DNA of 64,000 nt from Paenibacillus hamazuiensis (GCF_023276405.1 NZ_JALRMO010000001.1:8037501-8101500); one strand, 5' to 3'; positions 7,995 to 17,041 are shown, numbered from the stretch's first letter. Numbers and translations: made by a program. Notes: generated from the letters alone by a model not told the origin.

Positions 7995-8031
7995 TTAAGG
8001 TTGCATTAAGGTTGAAAGTGCATGATATAGT
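7995..8031 (+). promoter_or_regulatory. htrA promoter region with direct-repeat regulator site
   Basis: Two identical 9-mers TTAAGGTTG (7995-8003 and 8006-8014) are spaced exactly 11 bp start to start, one helical turn, as is typical of sites for OmpR/PhoB-type regulators. They occupy the -35 region of a -10-like TATAGT (8026-8031). The OmpR-type regulator encoded just downstream of htrA is the obvious candidate ligand (inference). Confidence 0.55.
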
Positions 8032-8093
8032 CAACGATAAAATTTAGACAGCGCATTCATACGAGTCATGTTCAGTTGGAGGGAAAAGGACTT

Positions 8094-9638
8094 ATGGAGG
8101 ACAACAAACGCAACGATTACAGCGATTTTTTCGGCCGTCGTTCCACCGATGAGCAAAATAACGAACTGCGTGACGGAGCGCAGGGAAAGCCGGAGACGGA
8201 ACGGCCATCCTACTATTACTCGTACGGTCCGTATAAATCGTCGGGCCACGATGACAAGGCCGCGGACAGCGGTTATCCGGCCGGCAAAAGCGAACAGCCC
8301 GGGGTGGAGGTGACTCCGCCAAGACCGCTTCGCACATTTGAGCCGTATTCGTCGCAAACTTCCTCCTCAATGGGCAACTGGCAGTTCGAACCGAAAAAAT
8401 CGTCCGGTTTAAAAAGCGGATTCGCCGCTTTCCTGGCGGGCGCTCTGGTCGTAGGAAGCCTGATGTTCGCATCGGATAAAATGAATCTGTTCACCGGCTC
8501 GCAGGGAACGCTCGGAGCGGCGCCCTCTTCGTCCAACGCGGCCGGATCGTCTTCCGGAGGCAGCGGCGATATCAAGAAAACGTCGGTCGACCTCTCTCGC
8601 CCGAACAACATCGCGCAAATCGTCGAACAGTCCAGTCCGGCGATTGTCAAGATCGAAACGAAGGTCAAGGCGAAAAGCTCCGGCCGCGGAAACTCGCTCT
8701 TCGACGATCCGTTCTTCCGCCAGTTTTTTGGCGATGATTTCGGCACCCAGCAGCCGAGAAACAAAGGGAATGATCAACTGCAGCCCGGCGGCATGGGTTC
8801 CGGCTTCATTTTTGAAAAGTCAGGCTATATTCTGACGAATGAGCACGTGATCGACGGCGCCGACGAAATTTGGGTTACGGTGCAGGGATACGATCAGCCG
8901 TTTAAAGCCAAGCTGCTCGGCAACAGCTACGATCTGGACCTGGCCGCGTTGAAAATCGACGGCGATAAAGATTTCGCCACCCTGCCGCTCGGCGATCCCG
9001 AAAGTGTCAATGTAGGCGATTGGGTCGTCGCGATCGGCAACCCTTACGGCTTCGACCATACCGTTACCGTAGGCGTACTCAGCGCGAAAGAACGCCCGAT
9101 CAGCATCCCGGACAGCCAGGGCACACGCGAATACAAGCATCTGCTGCAAACCGACGCATCGATCAACCCCGGCAACTCCGGCGGACCGCTGCTCAACCTG
9201 AACGGCGAAGTGATCGGGATCAATACCGCAGTCAGCTCCCAGGCGCAAGGGATTGGCTTCGCGATTCCGACCAGCACGATCTCTTCGGTTCTCGACAACT
9301 TGAAAAACAATATCAAAATTCCGAAGGAGCCGGTTCCATATATCGGCGTATACCTGCAGGATATCGATAAAGAGTGGGTCAGCGAGCTGAAGCTGGAAAA
9401 CACGGAGGGTGCGATCGTCTCGCAAATCGACCGTAAAGGTCCTGGCTTTAAAGCGGGACTGAGACCTTACGACGTCATTCTCGACGTGAACGGCCAGAAG
9501 GTAAAAACGTCTAAAGAACTGGTAGACAAAGTCAAGACATTTAAAGTAGGCGATAAAGTTACGCTAAACATCATGAGGGACGGCAAAAAAATCCCGATCG
9601 AAGTGACGATCGCCGACAAAAACGAACAGCAGCAGTAA
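8094..9638 (+). CDS. htrA: HtrA/DegP-type membrane-anchored serine protease with PDZ domain
   Basis: A 514-residue protein: a hydrophilic cytosolic N-terminus of ~105 residues, one membrane helix (~107-125, FAAFLAGALVVGSLMFA), a Ser/Gly linker, a trypsin-like domain with His251 (LTNEHVID), Asp282 (YDLDLAAL) and Ser362 (NPGNSGGP), and one C-terminal PDZ domain (IVSQIDRKGPGFKAGLRPYDVI). It degrades or refolds misfolded exported proteins outside the membrane. I chose the ATG at 8094 behind GGAGGG (8078-8083); an in-frame TTG at 8076 overlaps that ribosome site. The two-component pair downstream resembles the CssRS-HtrA or MprAB-PepD arrangement, so envelope-stress control is likely. Confidence 0.95.
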   Translation: MEDNKRNDYSDFFGRRSTDEQNNELRDGAQGKPETERPSYYYSYGPYKSSGHDDKAADSGYPAGKSEQPGVEVTPPRPLRTFEPYSSQTSSSMGNWQFEPKKSSGLKSGFAAFLAGALVVGSLMFASDKMNLFTGSQGTLGAAPSSSNAAGSSSGGSGDIKKTSVDLSRPNNIAQIVEQSSPAIVKIETKVKAKSSGRGNSLFDDPFFRQFFGDDFGTQQPRNKGNDQLQPGGMGSGFIFEKSGYILTNEHVIDGADEIWVTVQGYDQPFKAKLLGNSYDLDLAALKIDGDKDFATLPLGDPESVNVGDWVVAIGNPYGFDHTVTVGVLSAKERPISIPDSQGTREYKHLLQTDASINPGNSGGPLLNLNGEVIGINTAVSSQAQGIGFAIPTSTISSVLDNLKNNIKIPKEPVPYIGVYLQDIDKEWVSELKLENTEGAIVSQIDRKGPGFKAGLRPYDVILDVNGQKVKTSKELVDKVKTFKVGDKVTLNIMRDGKKIPIEVTIADKNEQQQ

Positions 9639-9665
9639 CAGAGAGAAAAAAAGGTTAGAACGAAG

Positions 9666-9707
9666 GAAGTAGAGTGGACGCGAGGGCGTGAAGCTCTGCT
9701 TCTTTTT
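9666..9707 (+). terminator. Terminator after htrA
   Basis: Stem GAAGTAGAG / CTCTGCTTC (9-bp, one wobble) with a long loop, followed by TTTTT. Confidence 0.7.
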
Positions 9708-9792
9708 GTGTACGGGAACAATATTCGGTAAAATGAGATATAACTACGGACGTGATAACGGTTCACGATCCGCATTGGGCAGGTGACCTGGT

Positions 9793-10485
9793 TTGAGAGA
9801 AAAAATCCTAGTGATCGACGACGATGAAAAAATCATTTCCATGCTGCGCCGCACCCTCGCTTTCGAGGGCTACACCGTCTTTACGGCGCACAATGGCGTC
9901 GAAGGCTTAAAGCAAATATTGGAGCACGATCCGGACGTCGTCGTGCTCGACGTGATGATGCCTCAGCTCGACGGCTGGGAAGTGTGCCGCCGAATCCGCG
10001 AAAGCGGGTCGGAGGTGCCTGTGCTGATGCTGACGGCGAAAGACGAGGTCTCCGACCGCGTGCGCGGTCTTGATCTCGGAGCTGACGATTATTTGGTCAA
10101 GCCGTTTGCGCTCGAGGAGCTGCTCGCTCGCGTGCGTGTGCTGTTGCGCAGACGCGCCGCGGACAAAACGGAAAAACCGACCAATCGTCTTCAATATTTG
10201 GATGTGACGATGGATCTGGACACCCGCGAAGTGTATCGGGACGACAAACGAATCGAACTGACGACCAAGGAGTTCGACCTGCTCCACCTGTTTTTGCAAA
10301 ATCCGAAACGCGTGCTTTCCCGCGACATCATCATGGAAAAAATATGGGGCTACGATTACAGCGGCGAATCCAACGTGCTGGAGGTGTATATCGCCCTGCT
10401 GCGGCAGAAAACGGAGGAATATGGCCATAAGCGCATCATCCAGACGGTGCGCGGAGCGGGTTATGTGCTGAGAGGTGAAGCCTGA
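9793..10485 (+). CDS. OmpR-family response regulator
   Basis: A 230-residue regulator. The receiver domain has the acidic pair in VIDDDE and phosphoacceptor Asp53 (VVLDVMMP); the C-terminal winged helix carries ELTTKEFDLLHLFLQNP and the IQTVRGAGYVLR wing. The start codon is TTG at 9793, supported by AGGTGA six bases upstream; no ATG fits. It resembles ArlR/CssR/MprA-type regulators. It overlaps the kinase gene by one base (TGATG). Its placement behind htrA and the direct repeats at the htrA promoter suggest that it controls htrA. Confidence 0.92.
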   Translation: MREKILVIDDDEKIISMLRRTLAFEGYTVFTAHNGVEGLKQILEHDPDVVVLDVMMPQLDGWEVCRRIRESGSEVPVLMLTAKDEVSDRVRGLDLGADDYLVKPFALEELLARVRVLLRRRAADKTEKPTNRLQYLDVTMDLDTREVYRDDKRIELTTKEFDLLHLFLQNPKRVLSRDIIMEKIWGYDYSGESNVLEVYIALLRQKTEEYGHKRIIQTVRGAGYVLRGEA

Positions 10486-11996
10486 TGAGCATTCGGCTGC
10501 GGCTAACTCTATGGTATACAGGCATCTTGTCGGTCGTATTGCTGCTGTTCGGTATCGGGCTTTATTTTTTTCTGTACTATTACATCTATGACGATGTGGC
10601 TGACGTTCTGAAGTCGGAAGCGGACGCGGTTCACTCCCGTATTCAGCTCAGGCCGTCCTTGACACTCCAAGGCAATCTCAGCCTTGACCTGGCGCTGGGA
10701 GACCGGGACGTTCTGCGCAACACGGGCACCTATTATCAAGTGGTAAACATGATCAACGGGAGAAAAAACAAATCCGCCAATTTGGAAGATCTCGACATAG
10801 CCTTGCCGGAAATAAACGAAGAAAGGCAGCAGCTGCTCGCGAAGTTTCCCTATTCTTTTCTTGAAACCGCGCAAATCGAAAATGTCGAATTTCTGATTTA
10901 TAATAAAGGCATTTACGCCTTGCAGAGCAATGAGCGAAAAATGATCGGAGTGCTGCAAGCAGCTTTGCCGATGGAGCAGACCGCACGTTACTTCCGCTCG
11001 CTCCGGGTCATTCTCAGCTTTACCGTAGTGCTGACGATTATGCTTGCAGCGTCGCTCGGCTACTTTCTCGCGCGCAAGGCGCTGCGTCCGATCGATCAAG
11101 TCATCGAAGCCGCCGGGCAAATCGAAAAAGGCGCCGATCTGGAGAAGCGCATTTTATATGATGGGCCGCAGGACGAAATCGGCCGGCTGACCAGCACGAT
11201 CAACGGTATGCTTGGCCGCATTCAGCTGGCCTATGACGATTTGGAGGAGGCCTACCGTGCGCAGCGGCGTTTTGTGTCCGACGCATCGCACGAGCTGAGG
11301 ACTCCGCTCACCACGATCCGCGGCAATGTCGATCTACTGGAGAAAATGTGGACAGCGACGTCGCAAAACGCGGAAAACGCGAGTCAGGAGCAGCTTGAGT
11401 TGTCTCTCGAGGCGATGCACGATATTGCCGGGGAGGCGGCGCGGATGAGCCGGCTCGTGAGTGATCTGCTTTCTTTGGCGAGAGCGGATGCCGGTTTTGA
11501 GATGACGAAGGAGCCTTTGGAGCTGAAGCCCTTGGTTGAGGAGGTCGCGCGCAAAGCGCAGCTGCTTCCGCGTACGGCGGAATGGATCACCGGGGATTTA
11601 TCGGCCATCGACGGCGTTTTCGTGAACGGCAACCGGGATTATTTGCAGCAGCTGCTGTTTATTTTTGTGGAAAATGCGTTCAAATATACCGACACCGGCT
11701 TCGTGCGGATGGATACGCTCAAGGAGAAAGACCAGGTCGGCATTCGCATCGAAGATACGGGGATCGGCATGGATAAAGAGGAAGTGCCGCATATTTTCGA
11801 GCGTTTTTACCGGGCGGACGTGTCCCGCGGCCAAAAATCGGGCACAGGGCTCGGCCTGTCGATCGCCAAATGGATTATCGACGAGCATCAAGGATCCATC
11901 GAAGTGAAGACGCGGAAAGGCGAAGGGTCGACTTTTGTCATCTGGCTGCCTGTTTTAAACCAAAATTCGACAAGCGATGCGATATTGCTTTCGTGA
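10485..11996 (+). CDS. Sensor histidine kinase (HAMP, HisKA, HATPase)
   Basis: A 503-residue membrane kinase: helix 1 (~11-33), an extracytoplasmic sensor of ~135 residues, helix 2 (~172-192), a HAMP domain (ARKALRPIDQVIEAAGQIEKG), the H box VSDASHELRTPLTTIRG with His269, and an ATPase domain with NAFKYTD, IEDTGIGM and GTGLGLSIAKWI. It should sense an extracytoplasmic signal, likely envelope or secretion stress given htrA next door, and phosphorylate the regulator encoded one base upstream. Family: ArlS/CssS-like. The substrate signal cannot be read from the sequence. Confidence 0.92.
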   Translation: MSIRLRLTLWYTGILSVVLLLFGIGLYFFLYYYIYDDVADVLKSEADAVHSRIQLRPSLTLQGNLSLDLALGDRDVLRNTGTYYQVVNMINGRKNKSANLEDLDIALPEINEERQQLLAKFPYSFLETAQIENVEFLIYNKGIYALQSNERKMIGVLQAALPMEQTARYFRSLRVILSFTVVLTIMLAASLGYFLARKALRPIDQVIEAAGQIEKGADLEKRILYDGPQDEIGRLTSTINGMLGRIQLAYDDLEEAYRAQRRFVSDASHELRTPLTTIRGNVDLLEKMWTATSQNAENASQEQLELSLEAMHDIAGEAARMSRLVSDLLSLARADAGFEMTKEPLELKPLVEEVARKAQLLPRTAEWITGDLSAIDGVFVNGNRDYLQQLLFIFVENAFKYTDTGFVRMDTLKEKDQVGIRIEDTGIGMDKEEVPHIFERFYRADVSRGQKSGTGLGLSIAKWIIDEHQGSIEVKTRKGEGSTFVIWLPVLNQNSTSDAILLS

Positions 11997-12100
11997 ACGA
12001 AAGGAATGCGGTATAATTTATATAGAAACAAACCACGGCTCCGTATACGAATATAGGAGAATTTTCTCCATAAAAAAGGGAAGTAAGTAGGTGCTATCTG

Positions 12101-13054
12101 ATGGAAGTTGTCAAAATATCGCCGCGGGGGTATTGTTACGGGGTCGTCGACGCCATGGCTTTGGCCATGCAAACCGCAAAAAATCTGGATCTGCCCAGAC
12201 CGATTTACATTTTGGGCATGATTGTGCATAACGCTCATGTGACTGAATTTTTCGAAAACGAAGGGGTCATTACGCTGGACGGGCCGAACCGGCTTGAAAT
12301 ACTCGAGAAAGTCGACCGCGGAACCGTCATTTTCACGGCCCATGGCGTGTCGCCGGAAGTGCGCCGCATAGCCCGGGAGAAGGGGCTGACCGTCGTCGAT
12401 GCGACTTGTCCGGATGTGACGCGCACGCACGACTTGATCCGGGAGAAAGTGCAGGACGGCTATGAGGTCATCTATATCGGCAAAAAAGGTCATCCCGAGC
12501 CGGAAGGCGCCGTCGGCGTCGCTCCCGGCAAGGTGCATCTGATCGAAAAGCCCGAGGAAATCGGTCAGCTGCGGCTGGAATCGGATAAAATCATCATCAC
12601 CAACCAAACCACCATGAGCCAATGGGACATCCGGCATATTATGAACCGGCTTTTGGAACATTTTCCGAAGGCTGAAATTCACAATGAAATTTGTCTTGCT
12701 ACGCAGGTGCGGCAGGAGGCGGTGGCGGAGCAAGCGAAGGAAGCCGATCTGGTCATCGTCGTCGGCGATCCGAAAAGCAACAATTCGAACCGGCTTGCCC
12801 AAGTATCCGAAGAGATCGCAGGGGTCAAAGCTTACCGGATTGCCGACGTAACGGAGCTGAAGCGGGAATGGCTCGCCCCGGTCCGCAAAGTTGCCGTCAC
12901 CTCCGGCGCTTCCACTCCTACGCCTATTACAAAGGAAGTTATTCAATATTTGGAACAATACGATGCGCACAATTCATCCACATGGGAAGTTCGCCGCACC
13001 GTCAACATGGCGAAGCTTATCCCGGCCGTCAAGTCGAAATCGGGCGGCGAATAG
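12101..13054 (+). CDS. ispH: 4-hydroxy-3-methylbut-2-enyl diphosphate reductase
   Basis: A 317-residue IspH (LytB), last enzyme of the MEP isoprenoid pathway, reducing HMBPP to IPP and DMAPP with a [4Fe-4S] cluster. The three cluster cysteines are visible in PRGYCYGV (Cys12), VDATCPDV and [10 protein letters not shown], along with the conserved [29 protein letters not shown] and SGASTPTPI stretches. Length agrees with Bacillus IspH. A TATAAT at 12012-12017 may be its -10. It is followed after 49 bp by a DUF2062 gene on the same strand. Confidence 0.96.
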   Translation: MEVVKISPRGYCYGVVDAMALAMQTAKNLDLPRPIYILGMIVHNAHVTEFFENEGVITLDGPNRLEILEKVDRGTVIFTAHGVSPEVRRIAREKGLTVVDATCPDVTRTHDLIREKVQDGYEVIYIGKKGHPEPEGAVGVAPGKVHLIEKPEEIGQLRLESDKIIITNQTTMSQWDIRHIMNRLLEHFPKAEIHNEICLATQVRQEAVAEQAKEADLVIVVGDPKSNNSNRLAQVSEEIAGVKAYRIADVTELKREWLAPVRKVAVTSGASTPTPITKEVIQYLEQYDAHNSSTWEVRRTVNMAKLIPAVKSKSGGE

Positions 13055-13103
13055 ACGAAGGCAACTTTTGCTGACAATAAAGATCAGAATAGGATGAAAG
13101 GGC

Positions 13104-13658
13104 ATGCAGCGTATTGAAGGTAAATTCAGCGGCCTGATGCAATCGGTTAGACGCATCAACGTCCGGAATACGAAGCGGTATTTGCGGTTTAAATATTTGA
13201 TGCTGCTAAGGGCAAAAGGCGGTTCAAGCAAAGTGGCGCGCGGCTTTGCCATCGGCCTCGCCATCGAGATGTTCACTCCGCCGACCATATACTTAGCCAC
13301 CTTTTTGCTATTTCCGTTCACTTATTTGTTTAGGGCCAGCATGGCCGGAGCCATTGTCGGGTTCGTATTGGGCAAAATCATCTACATTCCGTTTTTGTTC
13401 CCGATCCGAAAAGTAGGCGGCTTGATACTCCCCAGGCAGCATTATCGGCATGTGCTCGACATGATGCCCGATTGGCTGGGTATGTTTCTCCAGGGCGGGT
13501 TAAAGCTCATCGTCGGCGGCATGGTCGTTGGCGCAGTTCTCGGCTTGCTGTCGTATTTCCCGATCAAATGGCTGCTCGACTTTTACGAAGCCAAGCGCAA
13601 AGATAAACGGAAGCGCCGCAAGGCACAACTGATGCTCTCCTCGGAATCCGAAACGTAA
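13104..13658 (+). CDS. DUF2062 membrane protein
   Basis: A 184-residue protein with a basic N-terminus (KRYLRFKYLMLLRAKGGSSKVARGFAIG), three to four hydrophobic helices and a very basic tail (KRKDKRKRRK). The GFAIGLAIEMFTPP segment and overall plan match the DUF2062 family. Members often sit near cell-envelope or isoprenoid genes, but the function is not established. It follows ispH closely and may be co-transcribed. The reading start is supported by a GATGAAAGG stretch 5 nt upstream. Confidence 0.8.
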   Translation: MQRIEGKFSGLMQSVRRINVRNTKRYLRFKYLMLLRAKGGSSKVARGFAIGLAIEMFTPPTIYLATFLLFPFTYLFRASMAGAIVGFVLGKIIYIPFLFPIRKVGGLILPRQHYRHVLDMMPDWLGMFLQGGLKLIVGGMVVGAVLGLLSYFPIKWLLDFYEAKRKDKRKRRKAQLMLSSESET

Positions 13659-13676
13659 ATTTTTTTTGCAAAGGGA

Positions 13677-13706
13677 TTGACGGGGAGGGCTTTCCCGTTG
13701 TATATT
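13677..13706 (+). promoter_or_regulatory. Promoter of aroF
   Basis: TTGACG (13677-13682), an 18-bp spacer containing the inverted repeat GGGAGGGCTTTCCC, and TATATT (13701-13706). Downstream, 13713-13768 has a run of related 9-11-bp units (AAAGCTTAAAAGCG, TATAAGCG, TTGAAGCG, TCTAAGTGCG) in the untranslated leader. Confidence 0.65.
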
Positions 13707-13805
13707 TGCTTTAGCGATTAAAAGCTTAAAAGCGTATAAGCGTTGAAGCGTCTAAGTGCGAATGAGTGCTTTTCAACTATACATATTCAAAGGGAGAGTG
13801 TAATT

Positions 13806-14849
13806 ATGATCGTTATTACTTCGAATAAAGCATCGGAAGAGCGGATTGCCGAAATCGTCCGACATATTGAAAAACACGGCGTGCAAGCGCACATTTCCAA
13901 AGGGGAGGACAAAACCGTCATCGGCATTATCGGCAAAGCCGATCCGAAGCTTGCCGAGCAGCTGCGGCAAATGTCCGGAGTCGAGCAGGTCGTGAAAATC
14001 TCGAAATCCTACAAGCTGGCGAGCCGCGACTTTCATCCGTCCGACACAGTGATCAATATCAAAGGAGTGGAAATCGGCGGCCAGGAGCTGACGATCATGG
14101 GAGGTCCTTGCGCGGTGGAGTCGCCTCAGCAAATCGACGAGATCGCAAGGCTTGTCAAGGCATCCGGAGCGCAGGTGCTCCGCGGCGGCGCGTTCAAGCC
14201 GCGCACTGGCCCTTACAGCTTCCAGGGCATCGGCGTCGAAGGGCTGGAGATGATGGCCGAGGCCGGCAAGAAGCATGGACTGCTGACGATTACGGAAGTC
14301 ATGACTCCCGAATATGTCGAGGTATGCGCCCAGTACGCCGATATTTTGCAGGTCGGCACCCGCAACATGCAAAACTTCGATCTGCTTCGCAAGCTCGGAA
14401 CGATCCAGACGCCGGTACTTCTCAAGCGCGGGTTCAGCGCCACCTATGATGAGTTTCTGAATGCGGCCGAGTACATTTTGGCCGGCGGCAACCCGAACGT
14501 CATGCTGTGCGAGCGCGGCATCCGTACCTTCGAGACGTACACCCGCAACACGCTCGATTTGACCGCCATTCCGGTGCTGCAGTCGCTGAGCCATCTGCCG
14601 GTCATCTCCGACCCGAGCCACGGCACCGGCCGCCGTGAATTGGTCGAGCCGATGAGCAAGGCGTCCGTCGCTGCCGGCGCAAACGGCCTCATCGTCGAAA
14701 TGCATACCGATCCGGACAACTCAATGACCGGCGACGGCGTGCAGTCGCTGTTCCCGGATCAATTCGCGAAGCTGATGCTTGATCTAGAGAAGCTCGCTCC
14801 TCTCGTCGGCAAAACGTTCAACACCGCGAAGAACTACGTGTTCGCGTAA
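13806..14849 (+). CDS. aroF: 3-deoxy-7-phosphoheptulonate (DAHP) synthase, type I-beta with N-terminal regulatory domain
   Basis: A 347-residue enzyme for the first step of the shikimate pathway (PEP + erythrose-4-phosphate). Residues 1-~70 ([25 protein letters not shown]...) form a ferredoxin-like feedback domain as in Thermotoga DAHP synthase; the TIM barrel follows with [54 protein letters not shown] and [10 protein letters not shown]. The ATG at 13806 follows AAAGGGAGAG. Feedback by aromatic amino acids is likely from the domain. It has its own promoter and a strong bidirectional terminator. Confidence 0.95.
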   Translation: MIVITSNKASEERIAEIVRHIEKHGVQAHISKGEDKTVIGIIGKADPKLAEQLRQMSGVEQVVKISKSYKLASRDFHPSDTVINIKGVEIGGQELTIMGGPCAVESPQQIDEIARLVKASGAQVLRGGAFKPRTGPYSFQGIGVEGLEMMAEAGKKHGLLTITEVMTPEYVEVCAQYADILQVGTRNMQNFDLLRKLGTIQTPVLLKRGFSATYDEFLNAAEYILAGGNPNVMLCERGIRTFETYTRNTLDLTAIPVLQSLSHLPVISDPSHGTGRRELVEPMSKASVAAGANGLIVEMHTDPDNSMTGDGVQSLFPDQFAKLMLDLEKLAPLVGKTFNTAKNYVFA

Positions 14850-14854
14850 TCATA

Positions 14855-14901
14855 CAGCAAAATGCCCCTCAGGCGTCCAAACGCCGAGGGGCATTTTGCT
14901 G
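14855..14901 (+). terminator. Bidirectional terminator after aroF
   Basis: Perfect 16-bp stem CAGCAAAATGCCCCTC / GAGGGGCATTTTGCTG, extended inside by GGCGT/ACGCC. The T/A-rich arms serve both directions. From here to 15160 I see no gene. Confidence 0.88.
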
Positions 14902-15159
14902 TTGTTATTGCCTGCTTCATCGTCGATTCGTTCCCATGGAACATTCCACCAGTGATGTTGATTCATCTTTATATTATGATAGTAATTATGGACGTTCATG
15001 GAAACGTTTGCCCAACCCGAATATTCGGAAATTCGGTGTGTATTTCAAATGGAGCCCGGTGGAGTCATAACCTAACGAAACTTTGCAGAGAAGAGCAGTG
15101 TAAAGCGGATGTTGGATGAGGCACGCAGTTTATCACACAGCAGCCCATCTCACCCCTAT

Positions 15160-15401
15160 TAAAGTAAAGCGTGTTCGGTCAAAGCTTTGCGCCAGCAAAG
15201 CAAGGCCGAACAAACGCGAGCCCGAGGCACGAAGCTGCTCCAATGGACAGTGCACGAAGTAAAGCGTGTCCGAGATAGTATTTTTAGCCGAAGGCGAAAA
15301 TCCATATCGGACAAACGCGGACTAGAAGCGAGCATTCCCTCGTACGGGCGGGTCCAGGGCGCCTGAGCGCCTGGGGTCCCCCTAAGGGGGATTTAGGGGG
15401 T
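15160..15401 (+). repeat. R1 element copy B
   Basis: Between aroF and glnA. Hairpin 1: GTTCGGTC...GCCGAAC around CTTTGC-GCCA-GCAAAG (compare TTTTGC/GCAAAA in copy A). Hairpin 2: GTCCGAGATA...TATCGGAC around TTTTAGCCGAAGGCGAAAA. Then CTAGAAGCGAGCATTCCCTC, GGGCGGGTCCAGGGCGCC-TGA-GCGCCTGGGGTC and the end hairpin CCCCCTAAGGGGGATTTAGGGGG. It begins with AAAGTAAAGCGTG, the same string that precedes hairpin 2 in other copies. Confidence 0.87.
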
Positions 15402-15444
15402 GAATATGCCTTTTGTCCAAATTGTGAACAGAAACCCGTTGGAG

Positions 15445-15461
15445 TGTAAGATTACCTTACA
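15445..15461. promoter_or_regulatory. GlnR/TnrA box upstream of glnA
   Basis: TGTAAGATTACCTTACA fits TGTNAN7TNACA perfectly. It lies 29 bp upstream of the glnA -35. A second TTACA half-site follows at 15479. Nitrogen-dependent repression or activation of glnA is the established role of such boxes in Bacillaceae. Confidence 0.8.
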
Positions 15462-15489
15462 CCTCCTTAAAAAATACCTTACATAACTA

Positions 15490-15519
15490 TTGACGATTAT
15501 TCGGAGATAGGCTTATAAT
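15490..15519 (+). promoter_or_regulatory. Promoter of glnA
   Basis: TTGACG (15490-15495), 18-bp spacer, TATAAT (15514-15519), 78 bp before the start codon. Confidence 0.75.
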
Positions 15520-15596
15520 TATCCCAAGTGAATTGAAAAGTTGAACAATCTCATCACCAAGTACGAACAATGTACGGAAATAGGAGGAATTATAGC

Positions 15597-17021
15597 ATGT
15601 CTGTTCAAAATGTTTTGAATCTTATCAAAGAAAAGAACATCGAGTGGGTAGATTTCCGTTTTATCGGTCTGTCCGGACGCGTGCAGCATATCAGCTTGCC
15701 GGCAGTTGAAGTGGACGCCGAAACTTTCGTTAACGGCGTAGCGTTCGACGGCTCCTCCATCCCGGGTTTCCGCGGCATCGAGCAATCCGACATGGTTATG
15801 ATGCCTGACACGGAATCCGCTTTTGTCGATCCTTTCACCGCTCATCCGACACTTGTTATCATGTGTAACATTTTCACTCCGGAAGGCGAGCGCTATGATC
15901 GCGACCCGCGCAGCATCGCTCATAAAGCGGAAGAATATCTTAAATCTGCAGGCGTAGGTACAGACGCATACTTTGCTCCTGAATCCGAGTTTTTCATTTT
16001 TGACGATGTTCGTTTCGAATCCGGAATGAATAAATCGTACTTTGAAGTGGATTCCGAAGAAGCTGCATGGAACACCGGCCGTAAAGAAGAAGGCGGCAAC
16101 CTCGGCTTCAAAATTCCGGTTAAGGGCGGTTACGTTCCGGTTGCTCCGACCGACACTCAACAAGACATCCGCAGCGAAATGTGCCGTTTGCTTATGGAAG
16201 CAGGTCTTCGCATCGAGCGTCATCACCACGAAGTGGCGACTGCAGGTCAAGGCGAAATCAACTTCCGTTTTGATACGCTCACTAAAACAGCTGACAACCT
16301 TTTGAAATATAAGTACATCGTACAAAACACAGCAAGACAATACGGCAAAGTGGCTACTTTCATGCCTAAGCCGCTGTTTGGCGACAACGGTAGCGGTATG
16401 CACGTGCATATGTCCATTTTCAACGAAGGCAACCCGCTCTTCTACGAAAAAGGCGCTTATGCTAACCTGAGCGAACTCGCTCTGAACTACATCGGCGGTA
16501 TCCTGTACCACGCTCCGGCTCTGATCGCGATCACGAACCCGAGCACGAACTCCTTCAAGCGTCTTGTACCTGGTTACGAAGCTCCGGTTAACCTCGTATT
16601 CTCCAAAGGTAACCGTTCCGCTGCAGTTCGTATTCCGGTTGCTGCCGTTACGCCGAAAGGCTGCCGTATCGAGTTCCGTACTCCGGACTCCACTTCCAAC
16701 CCGTACCTCGCTTTCGCAGCTATGTTGATGGCAGGTCTGGACGGCATCAAGAAGAAAATCGATCCGCGCGCACTGGGCTACGGTCCGTACGACAAAAACA
16801 TCTACGAATTGTCCGATGCAGAGAAAGCCGAAATCCGCAGTGTTCCGGGCAGCCTGGACGAAGCGCTTGACGCTTTGGAAGCTGACCACGAGTTCTTGCT
16901 AGAAGGCGGCGTATTTACGAAGGACTTCATCGATAACTACGTAGCATTCAAACGCGACGAAGCGAAAGCTGTTTCGATCCGTGTTCATCCGTACGAATAC
17001 AACCTGTACTTCGACCTGTAA
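15597..17021 (+). CDS. glnA: Glutamine synthetase, type I (long, beta-like form)
   Basis: A 474-residue glutamine synthetase (glutamate + NH3 + ATP). Visible marks: DGSSIPGFRGIEQSDM in the N-terminal domain, FAPESEFFIFD, HHHEVATAGQGEINFRF, KPLFGDNGSGMHVHMS, NPSTNSFKRLVPGYEAPVN, NRSAAVRIP and the C-terminal half. It is about 30 residues longer than Bacillus GlnA and its C-terminus (YDKNIYELSDAEKA... GSLDEALDALEADHEFL... FTKDFIDNYVAFKR) is like the enterobacterial beta subtype, with a Tyr at the position of the adenylylation site. AGGAGG before the ATG at 15597 fixes the start over an upstream TGT-region start. The GlnR box upstream indicates nitrogen control. A strong terminator follows. Confidence 0.95.
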   Translation: MSVQNVLNLIKEKNIEWVDFRFIGLSGRVQHISLPAVEVDAETFVNGVAFDGSSIPGFRGIEQSDMVMMPDTESAFVDPFTAHPTLVIMCNIFTPEGERYDRDPRSIAHKAEEYLKSAGVGTDAYFAPESEFFIFDDVRFESGMNKSYFEVDSEEAAWNTGRKEEGGNLGFKIPVKGGYVPVAPTDTQQDIRSEMCRLLMEAGLRIERHHHEVATAGQGEINFRFDTLTKTADNLLKYKYIVQNTARQYGKVATFMPKPLFGDNGSGMHVHMSIFNEGNPLFYEKGAYANLSELALNYIGGILYHAPALIAITNPSTNSFKRLVPGYEAPVNLVFSKGNRSAAVRIPVAAVTPKGCRIEFRTPDSTSNPYLAFAAMLMAGLDGIKKKIDPRALGYGPYDKNIYELSDAEKAEIRSVPGSLDEALDALEADHEFLLEGGVFTKDFIDNYVAFKRDEAKAVSIRVHPYEYNLYFDL

Positions 17022-17041
17022 GATATATTGCAAGTGGGCCC

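Noticed and set aside
11888-12970. 360-codon open frame antisense to the kinase end and ispH
   Set aside because: Covers the promoter and most of ispH in antisense; no domain or ribosome site.
14862-15119. 85-codon frame between aroF and R1-B
   Set aside because: Starts inside the aroF terminator hairpin and shows no recognisable sequence.
15519-16889. 456-codon open frame antisense to glnA
   Set aside because: It lies entirely opposite a highly conserved gene, has no ribosome site or recognisable domain, and its composition follows the codon pattern of glnA.
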